From Microglena sp. YARC (taxonomy: Eukaryota; Chlorophyta; Chlorophyceae; Chlamydomonadales; Chlamydomonadaceae): a DNA stretch of 64,000 nt. Positions 22,380-37,000 of this stretch are shown piece after piece. The stretch lies in the NCBI GenBank assembly GCA_022414725.1, contig CM039462.1:12999610-13063609 (forward strand), read 5' to 3'. The position numbers and the translations under genes are program-made. A model generated the notes under the pieces. That model worked only from the letters and a program-made list of their open reading frames with translations. It was not told where the DNA came from and ran no database searches. How positions within the stretch are numbered: the stretch's first letter is position 1; every line of letters begins with the position of its first letter.

Positions 22380-22717
22380 GTATCAGCATCAATTGCGGTT
22401 CACTTGATCGTTTATGTCTTGGTGACTACTACTGTACTTCCTTAGAACTATTGCTGTAGATAGTAACTGCTTTTCTGCACGGTGACAGCTTCCTGTTGGC
22501 AGCGTCACCGGTTCTACTGACACGCACTGTCTTGCCGGCTCCCGGCTTAAGATTCCTGGCTTAGGTTCTAGACTCAGGTTACAGGCTCCCGCCTCTGCCA
22601 CCGCTGGTGTCTTATGTGTGTACCCAGTCCTTTTATTTATTCTCATCTTGCGTTAAAAGATTGGCGCGTTTGACCGCTGCGAGTATCTCTCCACTCTTGA
22701 AGTGTCTAAGCTGATAA
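22380..22717. mobile_element. TATCAGC element, copy 6
   Basis: This is the inverted counterpart of copy 4. It is followed by AAGCCGGAGCTAGC, the other half of the split AAGCC target seen whole near 40,283. Confidence 0.7.
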
Positions 22718-23338
22718 AGCCGGAGCTAGCTATAGTCACCGTTGGATTTTAAATACATTTGCTTACTAGCTAGCGATAGGGTTAGACTTAAGGACGAGGA
22801 TAGGGAGCTGCCTAGAAGCTGCTACGCGTATTTCAGATACAAAACAGTGGCTGGAAAGCTGATGATGTCAACTACATGGTGCACTATGTTCCTTTTAGTG
22901 AATAGTAGCCTCACCCAGTGGAAGCAAGCGGACAGGAACTCCACGCCCCGTTGCAAGGTGAAGAATTCCCATTTTAAATTTCAGTTAGGTTGACGAGTAA
23001 GCCTGGGGCACATACTTCCATGTGGTCTGTCGGCCTCGAAGCTGCTTAGTGCTTTCTCCACAACTTTTCGTTTTGCCTAGAAGCGACAGGTTCACAGTTT
23101 GTTTAGTTTGGGCTATGCATAGCAGCTTCTAGGCTGCTCCTCTGGCTGGCTATTCAGCCAAAGTGGGCGTAAGTTATTGCACCTGGAAGCTCATGTCGTT
23201 GGCTGACCAGCACTGATGAAATATTTGGTTCGGCCCAACGCCTGGCTCAAGGAGCTGCCTAGAAGCTGCAGCGTGTCGCCGAATAGAAAATCAGTGGACA
23301 GGTTTTAGGCAGCTCCCTGAGCCAGGCACTAAGCTGGG

Positions 23339-23670
23339 TATCAGCATCAATTGCGGTTCACTCGATCGTTTTATGTCTTGGTGACTACTACTGTACTTCC
23401 TTAGAACTATAGCTGTAGATAGTAACAGCTTCCTGTAGACTGTGTCATCCTTCATGACACGGTGACAGCTCCTGGTGGGCTGCGTCCCCTGGTCCCCCGA
23501 CACGCGCTGTATAGCCTGTACCCTAGTTAGGTTCCAGGCTTCTGCCCCTTCCACCGCTGGTGTCTTATGTGTGTCCCCAGTCCCTTTAATTATTCTCATC
23601 TTGCGTTAAAAGATTGGCGCGTTTGACCGCTGCGAGTATCTCTCCACTCTTGAAGTGTCTAAGCTGATAC
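23339..23670. mobile_element. TATCAGC element, copy 7
   Basis: This is the inverted counterpart of copy 3 (13835-14165) in arm 2, inside the same interrupted foldback element. Confidence 0.7.
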
Positions 23671-25687
23671 TGGGCCTTCAGATTTCAACAGTCCTGGAAA
23701 GGTGATTCTGGCAGCTCCCAGATGCACTACTTTGCTCGAGGTTAGGCTAGGTAGCAAGCCAGGGAAGCTGCCTAGAAGCTGCTGCTCATAGCTGAAAAGA
23801 AAAGCTATGGCCCACCATCTGAAGGTGGAGTAAACATGGGAAATATAATCTAGATTGGGTGAACATTGTTATGCCTTGCGTTAGGTTGAAGGAATACACT
23901 AATTCGAACACACCAGCTGGAAATGGAACATTGCTACGCCTTGCCACCGGGCGTGAGGTTGAAGTTAACATAACCAATTAAAATCGAAGTATTCTGATCA
24001 AAATATATGTTTGATCCAATCTCCTCAGGGTGGTCTTCCATTCACACTTGAACTAGAACTTGGTTACGTGCTTCCCATCTGTAATTATGCATTCAGTCTT
24101 CCGCAACGACACAGCAACATACGGTGTTTGAGACGCATGCATGTTCGAACATATTGCTTTGCTCACAGTTCAGTACGATTTTATTACATGGTCTATCAGC
24201 CTTCAGGCTACTCTCCGTCAGTTTGGATAATATATAAGGATTCCATAATCACTATCATCTTAATCAATTTGTAGCTATCATAGAGAGCGATGTATGATTT
24301 ATATACATCTGTCTACATTATGTTGATTATGTGAGGTTGGTTTGGAGACCCCCGGAAGTTGTGGAGTGGTCTTGGCTTGGGTTCACACTGGCCCGCCTAT
24401 GGCACTGTACGGTAATCAGGGACCGGCAAAATGATATAATGTCATCATATGATATCATATGATGCCGGCAGTCTGAGTAGGCTTAAGTTAGTTACCATTT
24501 ATATACAATATCATATGATTCAATTTGTATGATATCATATGATATCAATACATAATACTCTCTTTTTGTCAACCTAATATGATATGCTGATCCCTAACGG
24601 TACTGCATAAACACTACCACAACACACTCGTGAAGACATATAAATATATAATATTATTTTTAGCCCTTACTATCACGGTTGGCCAAGTCCCTCTGACCTA
24701 TTTGGCTTACCCCTGAACTGAAAATATATTCAAGTGGATGCTTGCTAGTTTTTTTTAGAGAGATCAATCTAGGCCCAGGTCTGCAGACTTGCACATGCAT
24801 CTTTCCTTCACCAACGCCTGAGGGAAGCATTAGTGCCTTTCTTTTCAGCTTTTCTTAGCAGCTGCTAGGCAGCTCCCTGCTGAGCCAGCCACTAGGCTAC
24901 ACCGAACTATTTCAGCAGTTCTGGTCAGCTCATTGCGTCAGCTTCAAGGTGCACGAGGCTGCGCCAGGTTTGGCTGAATAGCCAGTCAGGGGAGCTGTCT
25001 AGAAGCTGCTGCTAGTAGCCGAACAGAAAAGCACTAGGAAGCAGAGACACTGAATCTTCATGCAGCCTGTGTTTCCCAGCTTGTTGTCGAGGAGTTGGAT
25101 GTCAACCACAGTTTTTATTTTGGGCTACGCGTAGCGGCTTCTAGGCAGCTTCTCTGGCTGGCTATTCAGCCAAAGTGGGCGTAAGCTATTGCACCTGGAA
25201 GCTTCTAGGCAGCTTCTCTGGCTGGCTATTCAGGCAAAGTGGGCGTAAGCTATTGCACCTGGAAGCTCATCTCGTTGGCTGACCAGCACCGCTGCAATAT
25301 TTGGCTCGGCCCAACGGCTGGCTCAAGGAGATGCCTAGAAGCTGCAGCGCGTCGCCGAAAAGAAAAACAGTGATGTCAGCACCACATCCCTAAGTAAAGA
25401 ATGCATCCAGACGGTTGCTTGCTTGTAGATAGTTTGAAGCCATGAATCCAGGTCCAGGTCTGCAGACTTGACCATTGTCAGCTTTACTACCCGACCTCGC
25501 ACTTCATCGTTATCTGTTCAGATCAGCCATCAACAATTGGGGTTGTTAAAGGGCGTAGGGAATTTCCGGCGACACGTAACATATCACCGTTTGATGACAG
25601 GAGGGATGCAAGCGGGCACGGGGACCCATACTAATGGGAGAACCCAGGAAGACAGTTTAGACTTAACTGGATATAGAGAGTACATCA

Positions 25688-26059
25688 CTACTCTCTACTA
25701 CCTGGCGCAACATCGGAAACCCAAATATAAGAACCCTTACTCACCAGGGAATACCCAACCAGTCTACCAAATAATGCCCTTTCATCAAGCTTGTTACGCA
25801 ATATCCCATTTACTTCAAACGAGCAATGGCAACTATACACTCGTAACAACGACACATTAGGTAGAACCCCAAAGAACAACTCGAATAGAGTCTTGTCACC
25901 CTAGTTGTATAGCCGATTACGAAGGTAACAAGCACTTAGGAAGGCATAGGGCCAGAAAGACTTAGCTAGTTTAGACTCCAAGTGGATTCTCCTAGCTACA
26001 CTATGTAAGACACCATTATACCTCTCCACCGTTGCCTTCTGCTGAGCAGTGTAAACCAT
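25688..26059 (-). pseudogene. Ty1/copia integrase C-terminal fragment (arm 2)
   Basis: This is the inverted copy of 11,446-11,817, with the same in-frame stop and the same truncation. The shared stop shows that the fragment was already dead before the duplications. Confidence 0.8.
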
Positions 26060-26350
26060 CGATAAGCACCGCCACAACTAATCGAGATCAACCATTACTC
26101 GATACCACTTAACTAAAAAATCCTAAGCCCTTTCAGAACTCAAACATTTGAACACAAACCCATGTAGCTAAGGCATACACCTAAGGAGGGCACCCGGGGG
26201 TCATTCCCAGGGAATGACCAGGGGCACGGTAAGACAAAGAACGCGACCTCTGTCGAACCACGGAACGCACCCAGGGGTCCCAAGGATCCTAAGAGAGAAA
26301 AATATCCACCAAGAAATCATGCCAAAGAACCTCCACGGCCGCATCGGAGA

Positions 26351-26410
26351 TCATCGCCCATGCTCGAGGCCGAAGAGGACGTCCTCTTCGGCCTCGAGCA
26401 TGGGCGATGA
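26351..26410. repeat. 60-bp perfect palindrome (arm 2)
   Basis: Identical to the unit B palindrome; its context is the inverted copy of the same region. Confidence 0.9.
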
Positions 26411-27363
26411 CCGGCGCTGCGACACCTGGGATCACAGAAGGTGGGGAAGCGTTAGGGCGAAGTCGAGATTTGAGGTATGGGAGAATGGAGACGAGGATGA
26501 AAGTGCAGCAAGTCGCACCAAATGCTGAAAATCGCACCAATGGCAGAAAATCGCAAATCGCAAGGGCAGAATTCGAAAATTTATCGCTGGGATGCGAAGA
26601 GCAGAGCCGAGGCATGTAAAGGTCCTAATATCCTGCCGTCGACGATCAGTCAATCCCAAGTCCCCCCCTCTATCGCTCGACTCACCCGGTTGGGGGGTAG
26701 AGGGAGCAGCACCCGTAGTGGTGCTGTCCATACCCCCCTGCTTCCTACCACCTCCAGAATCTCCAGGTCCAGACGCGTAGGTCGTCCTCCTCTGGCGAAC
26801 CCTACGGCAGTGCCGGCGATCCGCCAGCTTGATCGAAAAAATTCTCCAGAAGGTAGCACAGAGCCACTAGAGCGCAAGCTCATGCCAGTAGCCGACCGTC
26901 GGCTGGGCAGAGCAAAGGGGGTCACAAACGACGTAGACATCAGCAGGGAGCTTGGTCGGCTTGGCAACCTCCGGTTCCGCAGGCAGAGCCGCAAACACCG
27001 GAGAAATGGTAGCGACGTCAAGGACGCGAGCAGATGAAGACAGGGTATCTCCACCGATGTCCAGGCTAGTCGCCGACTTGAGTCTGCACGTCACAGTCAT
27101 CTACGACAGACGGAAGGAGGCGACAGACGGCAGGGGAGGAAAAGGAAGAGAAGATGGAGGAATGACTGGGGGGGTTACTTCCACGATGGCGGAAGGATTC
27201 TCACCAATGCAAGCAAGCAGAGGCCGAAGGGGTGCGCACATCCACCAGCCGATTCGTCGTCATTGCAGGACTTCGGAACTTCCAGAATGAAGCTCGTTGA
27301 AGCCAAGTAGAGGACGACGTAGAAGATGCATTAAGCAGTGGTACCATGATGAGCCCAATGACC

Positions 27364-27700
27364 CATCAGCTTAGACACTTCAAGAGTGGAGAGATACTCG
27401 CAGCGGTCAAACGCGCCAATCTTTTAACGCAAGATGAGAATAATTAAAAGGACTGGGTACACACATAAGACACCAGCGGTGGCAGAGGCGGGAGCCTGTA
27501 ACCTGAGTCTAGAACCTAAGCCAGGAATCTTGAGCCGGGAGCCGGCAAGACAGCGCGTGTCAGTAGAACCGGTGACGCAGCCAACAGGAAGCTGTCACCG
27601 TGCAGAAAAGCAGTTACTATCTACAGCTATAGTTCTAAGGAAGTACAGTAGTAGTCACCAAGATATAAACGATCAAGTGAACCGCAATTGATGCTGATAG
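27364..27700. mobile_element. TATCAGC element, copy 8
   Basis: This is the inverted counterpart of 9811-10144. The end GCTGATA is followed by GGCTTAAGC, the reverse complement of the flank of copy 2. Confidence 0.7.
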
Positions 27701-28083
27701 GCTTAAGCTATGGTGGCCTTAACTTCACGTCCTGTGAGTAACGGTATTACACGGATGTAACAATTTCAATTTCAATATTCAAAATCCGGCACAAGGGGCA
27801 TTCTAATCCATTTTAATGCAGTCCAAAGCTTCGGGCTTGACCCAGTGGCTGGCTAATGGAGCTGCTTGGAAGCTGCTATCCGTAGCTTGAAACGAAGCAG
27901 GTTTTCCAGCAATTCTGAAATCTATTGGAGAAGATGAAATCAGTTGGAGCTACAGAAATCTGTTAGAGCAGTCGAGTGGCTGACTTAGAAACTGCCAATA
28001 GTAGCTGAAAGGAAAGCTCTAATCAGCAGCTTTCTTTTTCAGTTACAAGAATATGAAACATAGGTGCTACTACTGTGTCTAAT

Positions 28084-31000
28084 CTAGTCGCTGTCCGGGT
28101 ACTTGTATGAATTTGTTGCTCCAGAGTCGATTAGGCCTCCCTTGTAGGATCCCCTCTTCTTCTTTGTCTTCTCATGTCGGAAATCCCTGCAGGGGAGGTG
28201 CGGATAAATACAATTAGTGCTGACAAAAATGCCTGGTTGCTGCAATCTTGCATATATATTTGTGAAGATTAGTTGGAAGGCCCTCAGGGATTTTGTGGGT
28301 CGAGCGTGTCTTGGGTAAACACTGCCCTGTTGCAGGGTACTTCCATTGACCAAATTGGCCAGCGCTTTAGCGCACTTGAAAAAGTAAAAACTGCACTTAG
28401 TAGTTCAAAAAGCGCAAAAATTGCTTGCTGCGCCCACAGGGGGGTGCAAAAAACTGCGCAAAACGCGCAGTGGGGCTCAAAAGGCAGCACGCCAGCGCGC
28501 TAAAGCGCTTGCTTGGAAGAACCCTGCTGCCCTGTTGATGACAACGCAATGTAATAGAGATGAGGGATAGTTCATTATGTTCCAGGCTATGTCAATGCTA
28601 TTCCAGGCTTCCCTAAGGTGTTGTATGGCTATTACTAGGCTGTGTTAGTCTGTCCCATGCTAGTTGATGCTATTTCTGGTTGTTTGAGTCAATTTAGGTC
28701 ATTTCTAGGTAACCTTTGTACCTAACAAACTTCAGTAGACGCAATTTTTTTGCTTGTTTTAGTTGTGAAAGGACTTTCACCCCAGGAGGTGGGTCTCCTG
28801 ACACAAACCAGCGACAGCGAGATGAGAGATAGTTCATTATTCATTCAAACATTTCAACACATCTTGGAAACATTCTTTTATGTTTCAGTAAGGTACATCA
28901 AGCTTCCTTGTTGTACTCACTGATCACGTACAGCGCCCAAAAATATTGTATGACTGGAACCCCCATCCGTCCTCTACAACCAGGAGGGGGCATTCAAAAA
29001 TATCGATGACAGTGTAATGTACTGTTATGTAATGTTTTAGCAAGGCACACCAAGCCTCTGTGTCTCTCTCACCTGCCACATACAGCTCCCAATGTCTGTT
29101 TGACTGAAAACCCCATCCATCCTCTACAACCAGGAGAGGGGAATACAAAAACATCTCCCCATCTCACTCACGAGCCTCGTTCAGCTCCCAATATCGGTTG
29201 CGACTAGTGAACGGCAACTAATATAAGTGTTTGAAAAACAAATATTAACTAATATTATTCATTCAATAGTATCACAATAATATTAGTTTTTCAAATAAAT
29301 TCGGAATTCTGGTGAGACGGCTCGTCCGACTAATACTATATAATATTACTTATTCACTAATGTTATTTAACATAGCCGACCCCTAGTTGTGACTGGGAAC
29401 CCCATCCATCCTGGCCGACCAGGAGTGGGCAATAAGTCCCCCTTGACTCCGTCAAGCCACGGGCACATTTGGGAGGCCAAGTCGGGCACCAGGAACATGT
29501 AATCATCATCATCATCATCATCATCACCACTATCACCACTATCACCACAACATGTAATCATCATCATCATCACCACTATCACCACAACATGTAATCATCA
29601 TCATCATCACCACTATCATCACAACATGTAATCATCATCACCATAACCACTATCACAACTATCATCACCACTATCACCACAACATGTAATCATCATCATC
29701 ATCACCACTATCATCACAACATGTAATCATCATCACCATAACCACTATCACAACTATCATCACCACTATCACCACAACATGTAATCATCATCATCATCAC
29801 CACTATCATCAATACCCCACACCGCATCCTTCTATCTCACTCACTTGCCACGCACAGCTCCCATGACCTCTTGCGCCTTGGCACCCCATCCTTATATCTC
29901 ACTCACTTGCCACGCACAGCTCCCATGACCTCTTGCGCCTTGGCACCCCATCCTTCTATCTCACTCACTTGCCACGCACAGCTCCCATGACCTCTTGCGC
30001 CTTGGCACCCCATCCTTATATCTCACTCACTTGCCACGCACAGCTCCCATGACCTCTTGCGCCTTGGCACCCCATCCTTCTATCTCACTCACTTGCCACG
30101 CACTGCTCCCATGACCTCTTGCGCCTTGGCACCCCATCCTTCCTGGCCGAAGGTGCCTACATAGGAGTTATCCCATGAGCCGATGGCTCCTTCCCACTCC
30201 TCGGCCTTCACTCTTTGGAAAGCCTTAGCAGCGGTACCTCCCCCAGACTTCTTCCCGCTTGTTGGCTCCACAGAGTTGGGGGCACTGCTTGGGCCTGCAC
30301 CCGGAGTCTCTTTCTCCTCCTCCTCCTTCTTCTCATCCTTCTCCTCCTCGTCGTCGTCAGAGGAGGAAGATTCTACTGCTTTTTGCTTTTTCTTATCCTT
30401 CTTATCCTTCTTAGGCTTGGCCTGCACATTTCAACATTTGAGGGGGTCAGGGTTAAGGGTTTAGGGTTGAGTGGTTGAGCCAGCCATAAATCAATCAAAC
30501 ACAAGTTCCACAAGCTTTATGTCAGAGGAGGAAAATTCTGCTGCTTTTTGCCTTTTCTTGTCATTCTTATCCTTCTTGGGCTTGGCCTGCACACATGAGG
30601 GGGTCAAGGTTTAGGGTTTAGGGTTTAGTTTACCACTAAACCCTGAACCCAATCACTTGAGTTGGTTGAGCCAGCCATAAATCAAGCAAACACAAGTTCC
30701 ACAATCTGTATGTCAGAGGACAAAGGTTCTACTGTTTTTTGTTATCCTTCCTATCCTTCTCAACCTTCTTTGGCTTGGCCTACACATCCCAGTGCAGAGC
30801 TTTTTTTATGCCATAGTATTATTAATGTTGTTGGTAAACCTATTCTCTATTGATTATGAGGGGCCATTTCCATTGATCAACCAACCCTAAACTACACATT
30901 CCAGGGGTCAGTGCAGAGATTTTTTGTATGCCATAGTATAATTAATGTTGTTGGTACAAAAACTTTCTGTTGATTATGAGGGGGGTTTGGATAGAACAAC

Positions 31001-34000
31001 CAACCCTTAACTACACACCCCAGGGGTCAGTGCAGAGCTTTTTTGGCTTGGCCTAAACATCCCAGGGGTGAGCGCACAGCTTTTTTGGCTGGGCCTAAAC
31101 ATCCCAGGGATCAGTGCAGAGCTTGTTTTCCTTTTCTTTTTTATGCCACAGTTTTATGAATGTTGTTGGTCAACCTATTCTCCATTGATTATGAGGGGGT
31201 TTGGATTGATCAACCAACCAGGGTACTACAAAGCGCGCGCGGCAGCGTTACTAATGTTTACTAATAATATTAGTCATGTTGTTGGTAAACCTGTTCTTCA
31301 TTGATTATGAGGGGGTTTGGATTGATCAACCAACCAGGGTACTACAAAGCGCGCGCGGCAGCGTTACTAATGTTTACTAATAATATTAGTCATGTTGTTG
31401 GTAAACCTGTTCTTTATTGATTATGAGGGGGTTTGGATTGATCAACCAACCAGGGTACTACAAAGCGCGCGCGGCAGCGTTACTAATGTTTACTAATAAT
31501 ATTAGTCATGTTGTTGGTAAATCTGTTCTTCATTGATTATGAGGGGGGTTTTCCATTGATCAACCAACCCACAATTATACATCCCAGGGATCAGTGCAGA
31601 GCTTGTTTTACGTTTCAGAAAGGAAATTTTCTGGTAGCAATCATGGATTTGGTGTCTTTCAAGGTTGGGCTTCAGGTAGTGATTCGAGTAGGCGACCCGA
31701 AGGGCTGGTCTAGGGGCTTCTAACGGTCAGTGGTTATGGCTGCCAGCCAAAATTACTTAAGCCAACACCACTTTATCAAGCCGTTATTTTGGTATGAATT
31801 AGGGTCCTATGGTCTCTCAAATCTAAAAGGGTGACAGCCAATATGACTTTGGACAACACAAGTTGCACAAGCCTATCGTATGATGTCTGGATTCAAGACT
31901 GACGTCAGAAGTGGAGCTATGGTTATATACAGGGTACTACATTTTGTCGAATTGGTCAGCGCTTAAAGCGCACGGACAGCAAATTGGTCAGCGCTTGGTG
32001 GTGCCAAAAGCGCAAAAACTGCGCGCTGCGCCCACAGGGGATTAAAAAACCCACGCGAAACGCGCAGTGGGGCTCAAAAAGCGTGCGCAAAATCGCGCTG
32101 CCGCGCGCGCTTTGTAGTACCCTGGTGATGTAGTGCTCCAGCCTATACGCATCAGGCAAAAAAACAGATTTGTAAGCCTATATTGGGGGTGTTTTCTAAA
32201 TTCATGCGGCCGCTCTAAGATGAGGTTGCCAATCAACACTACTCAAGCCAACTCCACTTTCTTCATCCTTTATTTTAATGTCAGCTGAAGTCCTACGGTC
32301 TCTCAAATTTGAAGGTGCCAGCAAAACATACTATAGATAACACCAGTTTCACCAGCCTATCTTGTGATGTATGATTCAGAACTGAAGTGATGGAGCCTTT
32401 CCCCAGCTGCGGTGTACGGGAGGGTCCTCTTAATACCACGCCCCTCCAATTTTTCTTTCATTTCAGGACTGGGTTGAAGTCGCTCGGAGCTATAGCATTT
32501 CCCCCCACCAACCATCCTTTTCGACCTCCTCCCACTCCCCCTCAGCTGGCCCTTCTGCCTCTGCCCCCTTCTCCTTCTCCCTTTTAAACTTCTTCTCCGA
32601 CCCACATCCTCCCAAGCACCACCTCCCACCAAACCACCTCCTCCACACCACCTACCTCTTCTTTTTCTCCTCTGCTGGCTCTTCTGCCTTGGCCTAATTC
32701 TCCGTCTTCTCCTTCTTATCCATCTCCCCCCACCCACTTCCTCCCACCCACCACATACCACCTAACCACCTCCTCCCACCCACCACATACCACCTAACCA
32801 AACCACCACCTCCTCCCACCCACCCACAACTTCTACCGCCCCCATCTCTGCTGGCTCTTCTGCCTTGGCCTCCTTCTCCTTCCTATCCTTCTTATCCATC
32901 TCCCCCCACCCACCTACCTCTTCTACCTCCTTCTCCTCTGCTGGCTCTTCTGCTTTGGCCTCCTTCTCCTTCTTCTCTTTCTTCTCCTTCTTAGCTTTCT
33001 TCTCCGACTGTGAAGGTTAAAGGTTGGGTAAGTTCCTTTAGCCTCGTAGGCTAGCCCTGGACTGTAACATATATATACAGTACATATGAGGGCCCCGGTC
33101 GAACGAACTCTGGGCCCCCGTCAGTTCAACAATTGTTTGGGGTTCAGTTCATCAATGCTTTTTCTTTTTAGCCCTTCCCATCACAGTTGGGCAAGGCCCT
33201 TGAGCCTATTTGGCCTACCCCTGGACTGCAACATACATACATGCATACATTCATACATGCATACACACACACATGCATGCATGCATACATACATACATAC
33301 ATGCATACATACATACATACATATATACATACATGCATACCTGCATACATACATGCAGGTTAGTGAAGATTGTGGAGACAAGACTTGTGATCACTTAACC
33401 CCAAAACCAAACCCAAACTTAAAACTAAAACCAAACCCAAACTTAAAACTAACCCCCTAACTCAAACTGAAACAAAAACCCATTACCAAAACCTAAACTT
33501 GAACCCTAACCCAAACTAAAACCTAAACTAAAACCCAATACCAAAACATAAACCCAAACCCCAACTGAAACCCAACTCCACTCCACACACACACACACAC
33601 ACAAATCATCCCACCACCACTCCACCCCGTTCCAGCAACCCATCTTCGGAGCCTCCTCCTTCACCTCCTCCTCCAACTCATCAACCTCAACTTCACACAC
33701 AAATCATCCCACCACCACCACTCCACCCTGTTCCAGCAACCCACCATAGGCACCTCCTCCTCCAACTTCACACACACACACACACAAATCATCCCACCAC
33801 CACTAATCCACCCCGTTCCAGCAACCCACCTTAAGAGCCTCTGCCTCCACCTCCGCCTTCACCTCCTCCTCCAACTTCACACACACACACACACACAAAT
33901 CATCCCACCACCGCAACTCCACCCCGTTCCAGCAACCAACCTTAGGAGCCTCCGCCATCACCTTCTCCTTCACCTCCTCGACCTCAACTTGACACACACA

Positions 34001-37000
34001 CACAAATTTTCCCACCACCACCACCACGGCCGCCACCTCTCCACCCCATTCCAGCAACCCACCTTAGGAGCCTCAGCCTCCACCTCCTCCTTCACCTCGT
34101 CGACCTCAACATCAACCTTCTTCTCCTTCTTCTCCTTCTTGGCCTTCTTAGCCTTAGGAGCCTCTTCGACCTCAGGCTCAGGCTCGGGCTCCTTTGCCTT
34201 CTTGTCACTGCAAATAATGTCGGCACGGGTTTGAGGAGGGGGTGGGTTGGTGGGGTATGGTAGGGTGAGTAGGGTGGGTGTAGTGGGGATGGGTGGGTGG
34301 GTGGGTGGGTGGGAGGAGCCTCTTCGACCTCAGGCTTAAGCTCGGGCTCCTTTGCCTTCTTTTCACTGCAAAGAACGTCAGCACGGGTTTTGAGGAGGGG
34401 GTGGGTTGGTGGGGTAAGGTAGGGTGGGGTAGGGTGAGTAGGGTGGGTGTAGTGGGGATGGGTGGGTGGGTGGGTGGGTGGGAGGAGCCTCTTCGACCTC
34501 AGGCTCAGGCTCCTTTGCCTTCTTGTCACTACAGAGAACGTCAGCATGGGTGTGCGGAGAGGTTAGGTGGGAGGGTTGACCAAAGGCGAGTTTGATATCA
34601 TATGATGTCATATGAATTGCATCATATGATATTGTATATAAATGGTAACGTTAGCCTAGTCAGACTGCCGGCATCATTTGAGATCATATGATATCATATT
34701 GTCGTTCCCTAATTGGGAGGGGTGTTGCAGGGGTGCAGGGGTGTTGCAGGGGTACAGGGGTGGTGCAGGGTTGCAAAAGACTCCCTACATGTGCATTGCG
34801 TATGATGCACATATACAACTCACACATACTACAAACAATTAGGGACCGGCATATCATATGGTGTCGACCAAAGGCGAGTATGATATCATATGATATCATA
34901 CAAATTGCATCATATGGTAATGCATATAAATGGTAATGATAGCCTAGTCAGACTGCCGGCATCATATGATATATGATATCATATTGCCGTTCCTTAACTA
35001 TGGGAGAGAGGGGTAACGCAGGGGCACAGAGGACCCCCTAGATGTTCAGTGTTCTATTTGGCTTGGAAGGGTGCATTATGGGTGGGAGGGCTGACGCAGG
35101 AGTGCATTGAGAGTGCCAAAGATCCCCTAAATTTGTTGGCTTGGCTTGAAAGGGTGCATTGTGGGTGAGAGGGATGCACAAGGGGTGCATTAAGAGTGCA
35201 GAAGATCCCCTAAATTTGTTGGCTTGGCTTGAAAGGGTGCATTGTGGGTGAGAGGGATGCACAAGGGGTGCATTAAGAGTGCAGAAGATCCCCTAAATTT
35301 GTTGGCTTGGCTTGGAAGGGTGCATTGTGGGTGAGAGGGATGCACAAGGGGTGCATTAAGAGTGCAGAAGATCCCCTAAATTTGTTGGCTTGGCTTGAAA
35401 TGGTGCATTGTGAGTGGGAGGGCTGACGCAGGAGGGCATTAAGAGTGCCAAAGACCCCATAAATTTGTTGGCTTGGCTTAAAAGGGTGCATTGTGGGTGG
35501 GAGGGCTGACGTAGGAGTGCATTAAGAGTGCCTAAGACCCCCCTAGATTTATGGAAACGCTGTCTCTGGAGCAGGCCGACAGCCATAAAGCTAGAAAAAA
35601 ACCACTTTCAGATTTGATCCCTGGTCTTTGACACCCTTATATTTGGCTTGGAAGGGTGCATTAAGGGTGGGAGGTGTGACGCAGGAGTGCATTAAGACTG
35701 CCAAAGACAACCCTAAATCAGTGTTTCTTTTTTCCATGACGCGTCGCCATTCTGTCGCCATTCTGTCCAATGCTTCGCCCCCCGGACCCCCCGATATCGG
35801 GAGACGCTGCCCCCCGACCCCCCCAGGCTCCGCGCTGTACGCTCCGCCATGCGATGGCTACGCAATTATCCTGAAATCAGGGTTGAGTAGTCCAAGTAGC
35901 TACTCAAACTGGACTACAGAAATCTGAAATAAAAAACTCTGCCCTAAATTTGCAGTGTATGATGCGCATGGACAACTCGCCCCCCCCCCCCCCCCCAGGA
36001 CACCCCGTGGGGGCGGCCCCGGATGGTACAAATGTATACCCCTAAGGGTCATGCTTGCAGTCAAGTGGTTAAGCTATACTAGGGTGGCAATTTAGTGATT
36101 GCACACGTACTACAAATATTGGAGCCATAACGCACCTCTTCTCCTTCTTCTCCTTCTTTTCCTTCTTCTCCTTCTTCTCCTTTTTCTCTGTGGCCAAATG
36201 AATAGAGAGTCAGGCATTTAACAGATTTAATAAATAAACACATAGTAACAGATTTAATAAATAAACACATAGTAACAGATTTAATCAATAAACACATAGT
36301 AACAGATTTAATAAATAAACACATACCGGTAGTAACAGATTTAATAAATAAACACATAGTAACAGATTTAATAAATAAACACAGAGTAACAGATTTAATA
36401 AATAAACACACAGTACACCTTTTTACAACAAGGCATCAAGGTTTGGGTAAACAACACTGTTTTCCTTTTCAGCTACCAGCACCAGCTTCTAGGCAGCTCC
36501 CTGAGGCTGCTACTGGGCCAAACCCGAAAATTCCAGGAGCACTGGAAAGCTGACGATTTCAGCTTACAGGTATCTAGGTTGCTTCATGTTTGAATGAAGC
36601 GAGAGCCCAGGGAGCTGCCTAGAAGCTGCTGCCCGTAGCTTACCTATCACTAGAGGAGCCTCCTCCTCCTTAGCCCCCCAGAGAATTCACCCCAGCCTCT
36701 TTATGTTTGGGGTGCAACAATGTAAATGAAGACACAAATAATTGTTACGCCTTATGACGAGGCGTGAGCCGTAAGTGTGATACGCACAGGTCACATGTAC
36801 ATCCCTACCCACAGGTCACATGTACATCCCTACCCACAGGTCACATGTACATCCCTACTCACAGGTCACATGTACATCCCTACTCACAGGTCACATGTAC
36901 ATCCTTACTCACAGGTCACATGTACATCCCTACTCACAGGTCACATGTACATCCCTACTCACAGGTCACATGTACATCCCTACTCACAGGTCACATGTAA

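Larger units (their letters stand above)
21570..29960 (-). repeat. Inverted duplication, arm 2 (continuous with the Nopp140 gene)
   Basis: This is the reverse complement of 7,440-15,930. At its right end it runs without a break into the upstream exons of the Nopp140-type gene, so this is the arm with a natural context for the Nopp140 3' end. Arms are separated by a 5.6-kb centre (15,930-21,570). Confidence 0.85.

Noticed and set aside
36648..36705. Extra EEEAP exon of the 282-aa gene
   Set aside because: With the family's usual acceptor and phase it contains an in-frame stop, and skipping it keeps all phases consistent.
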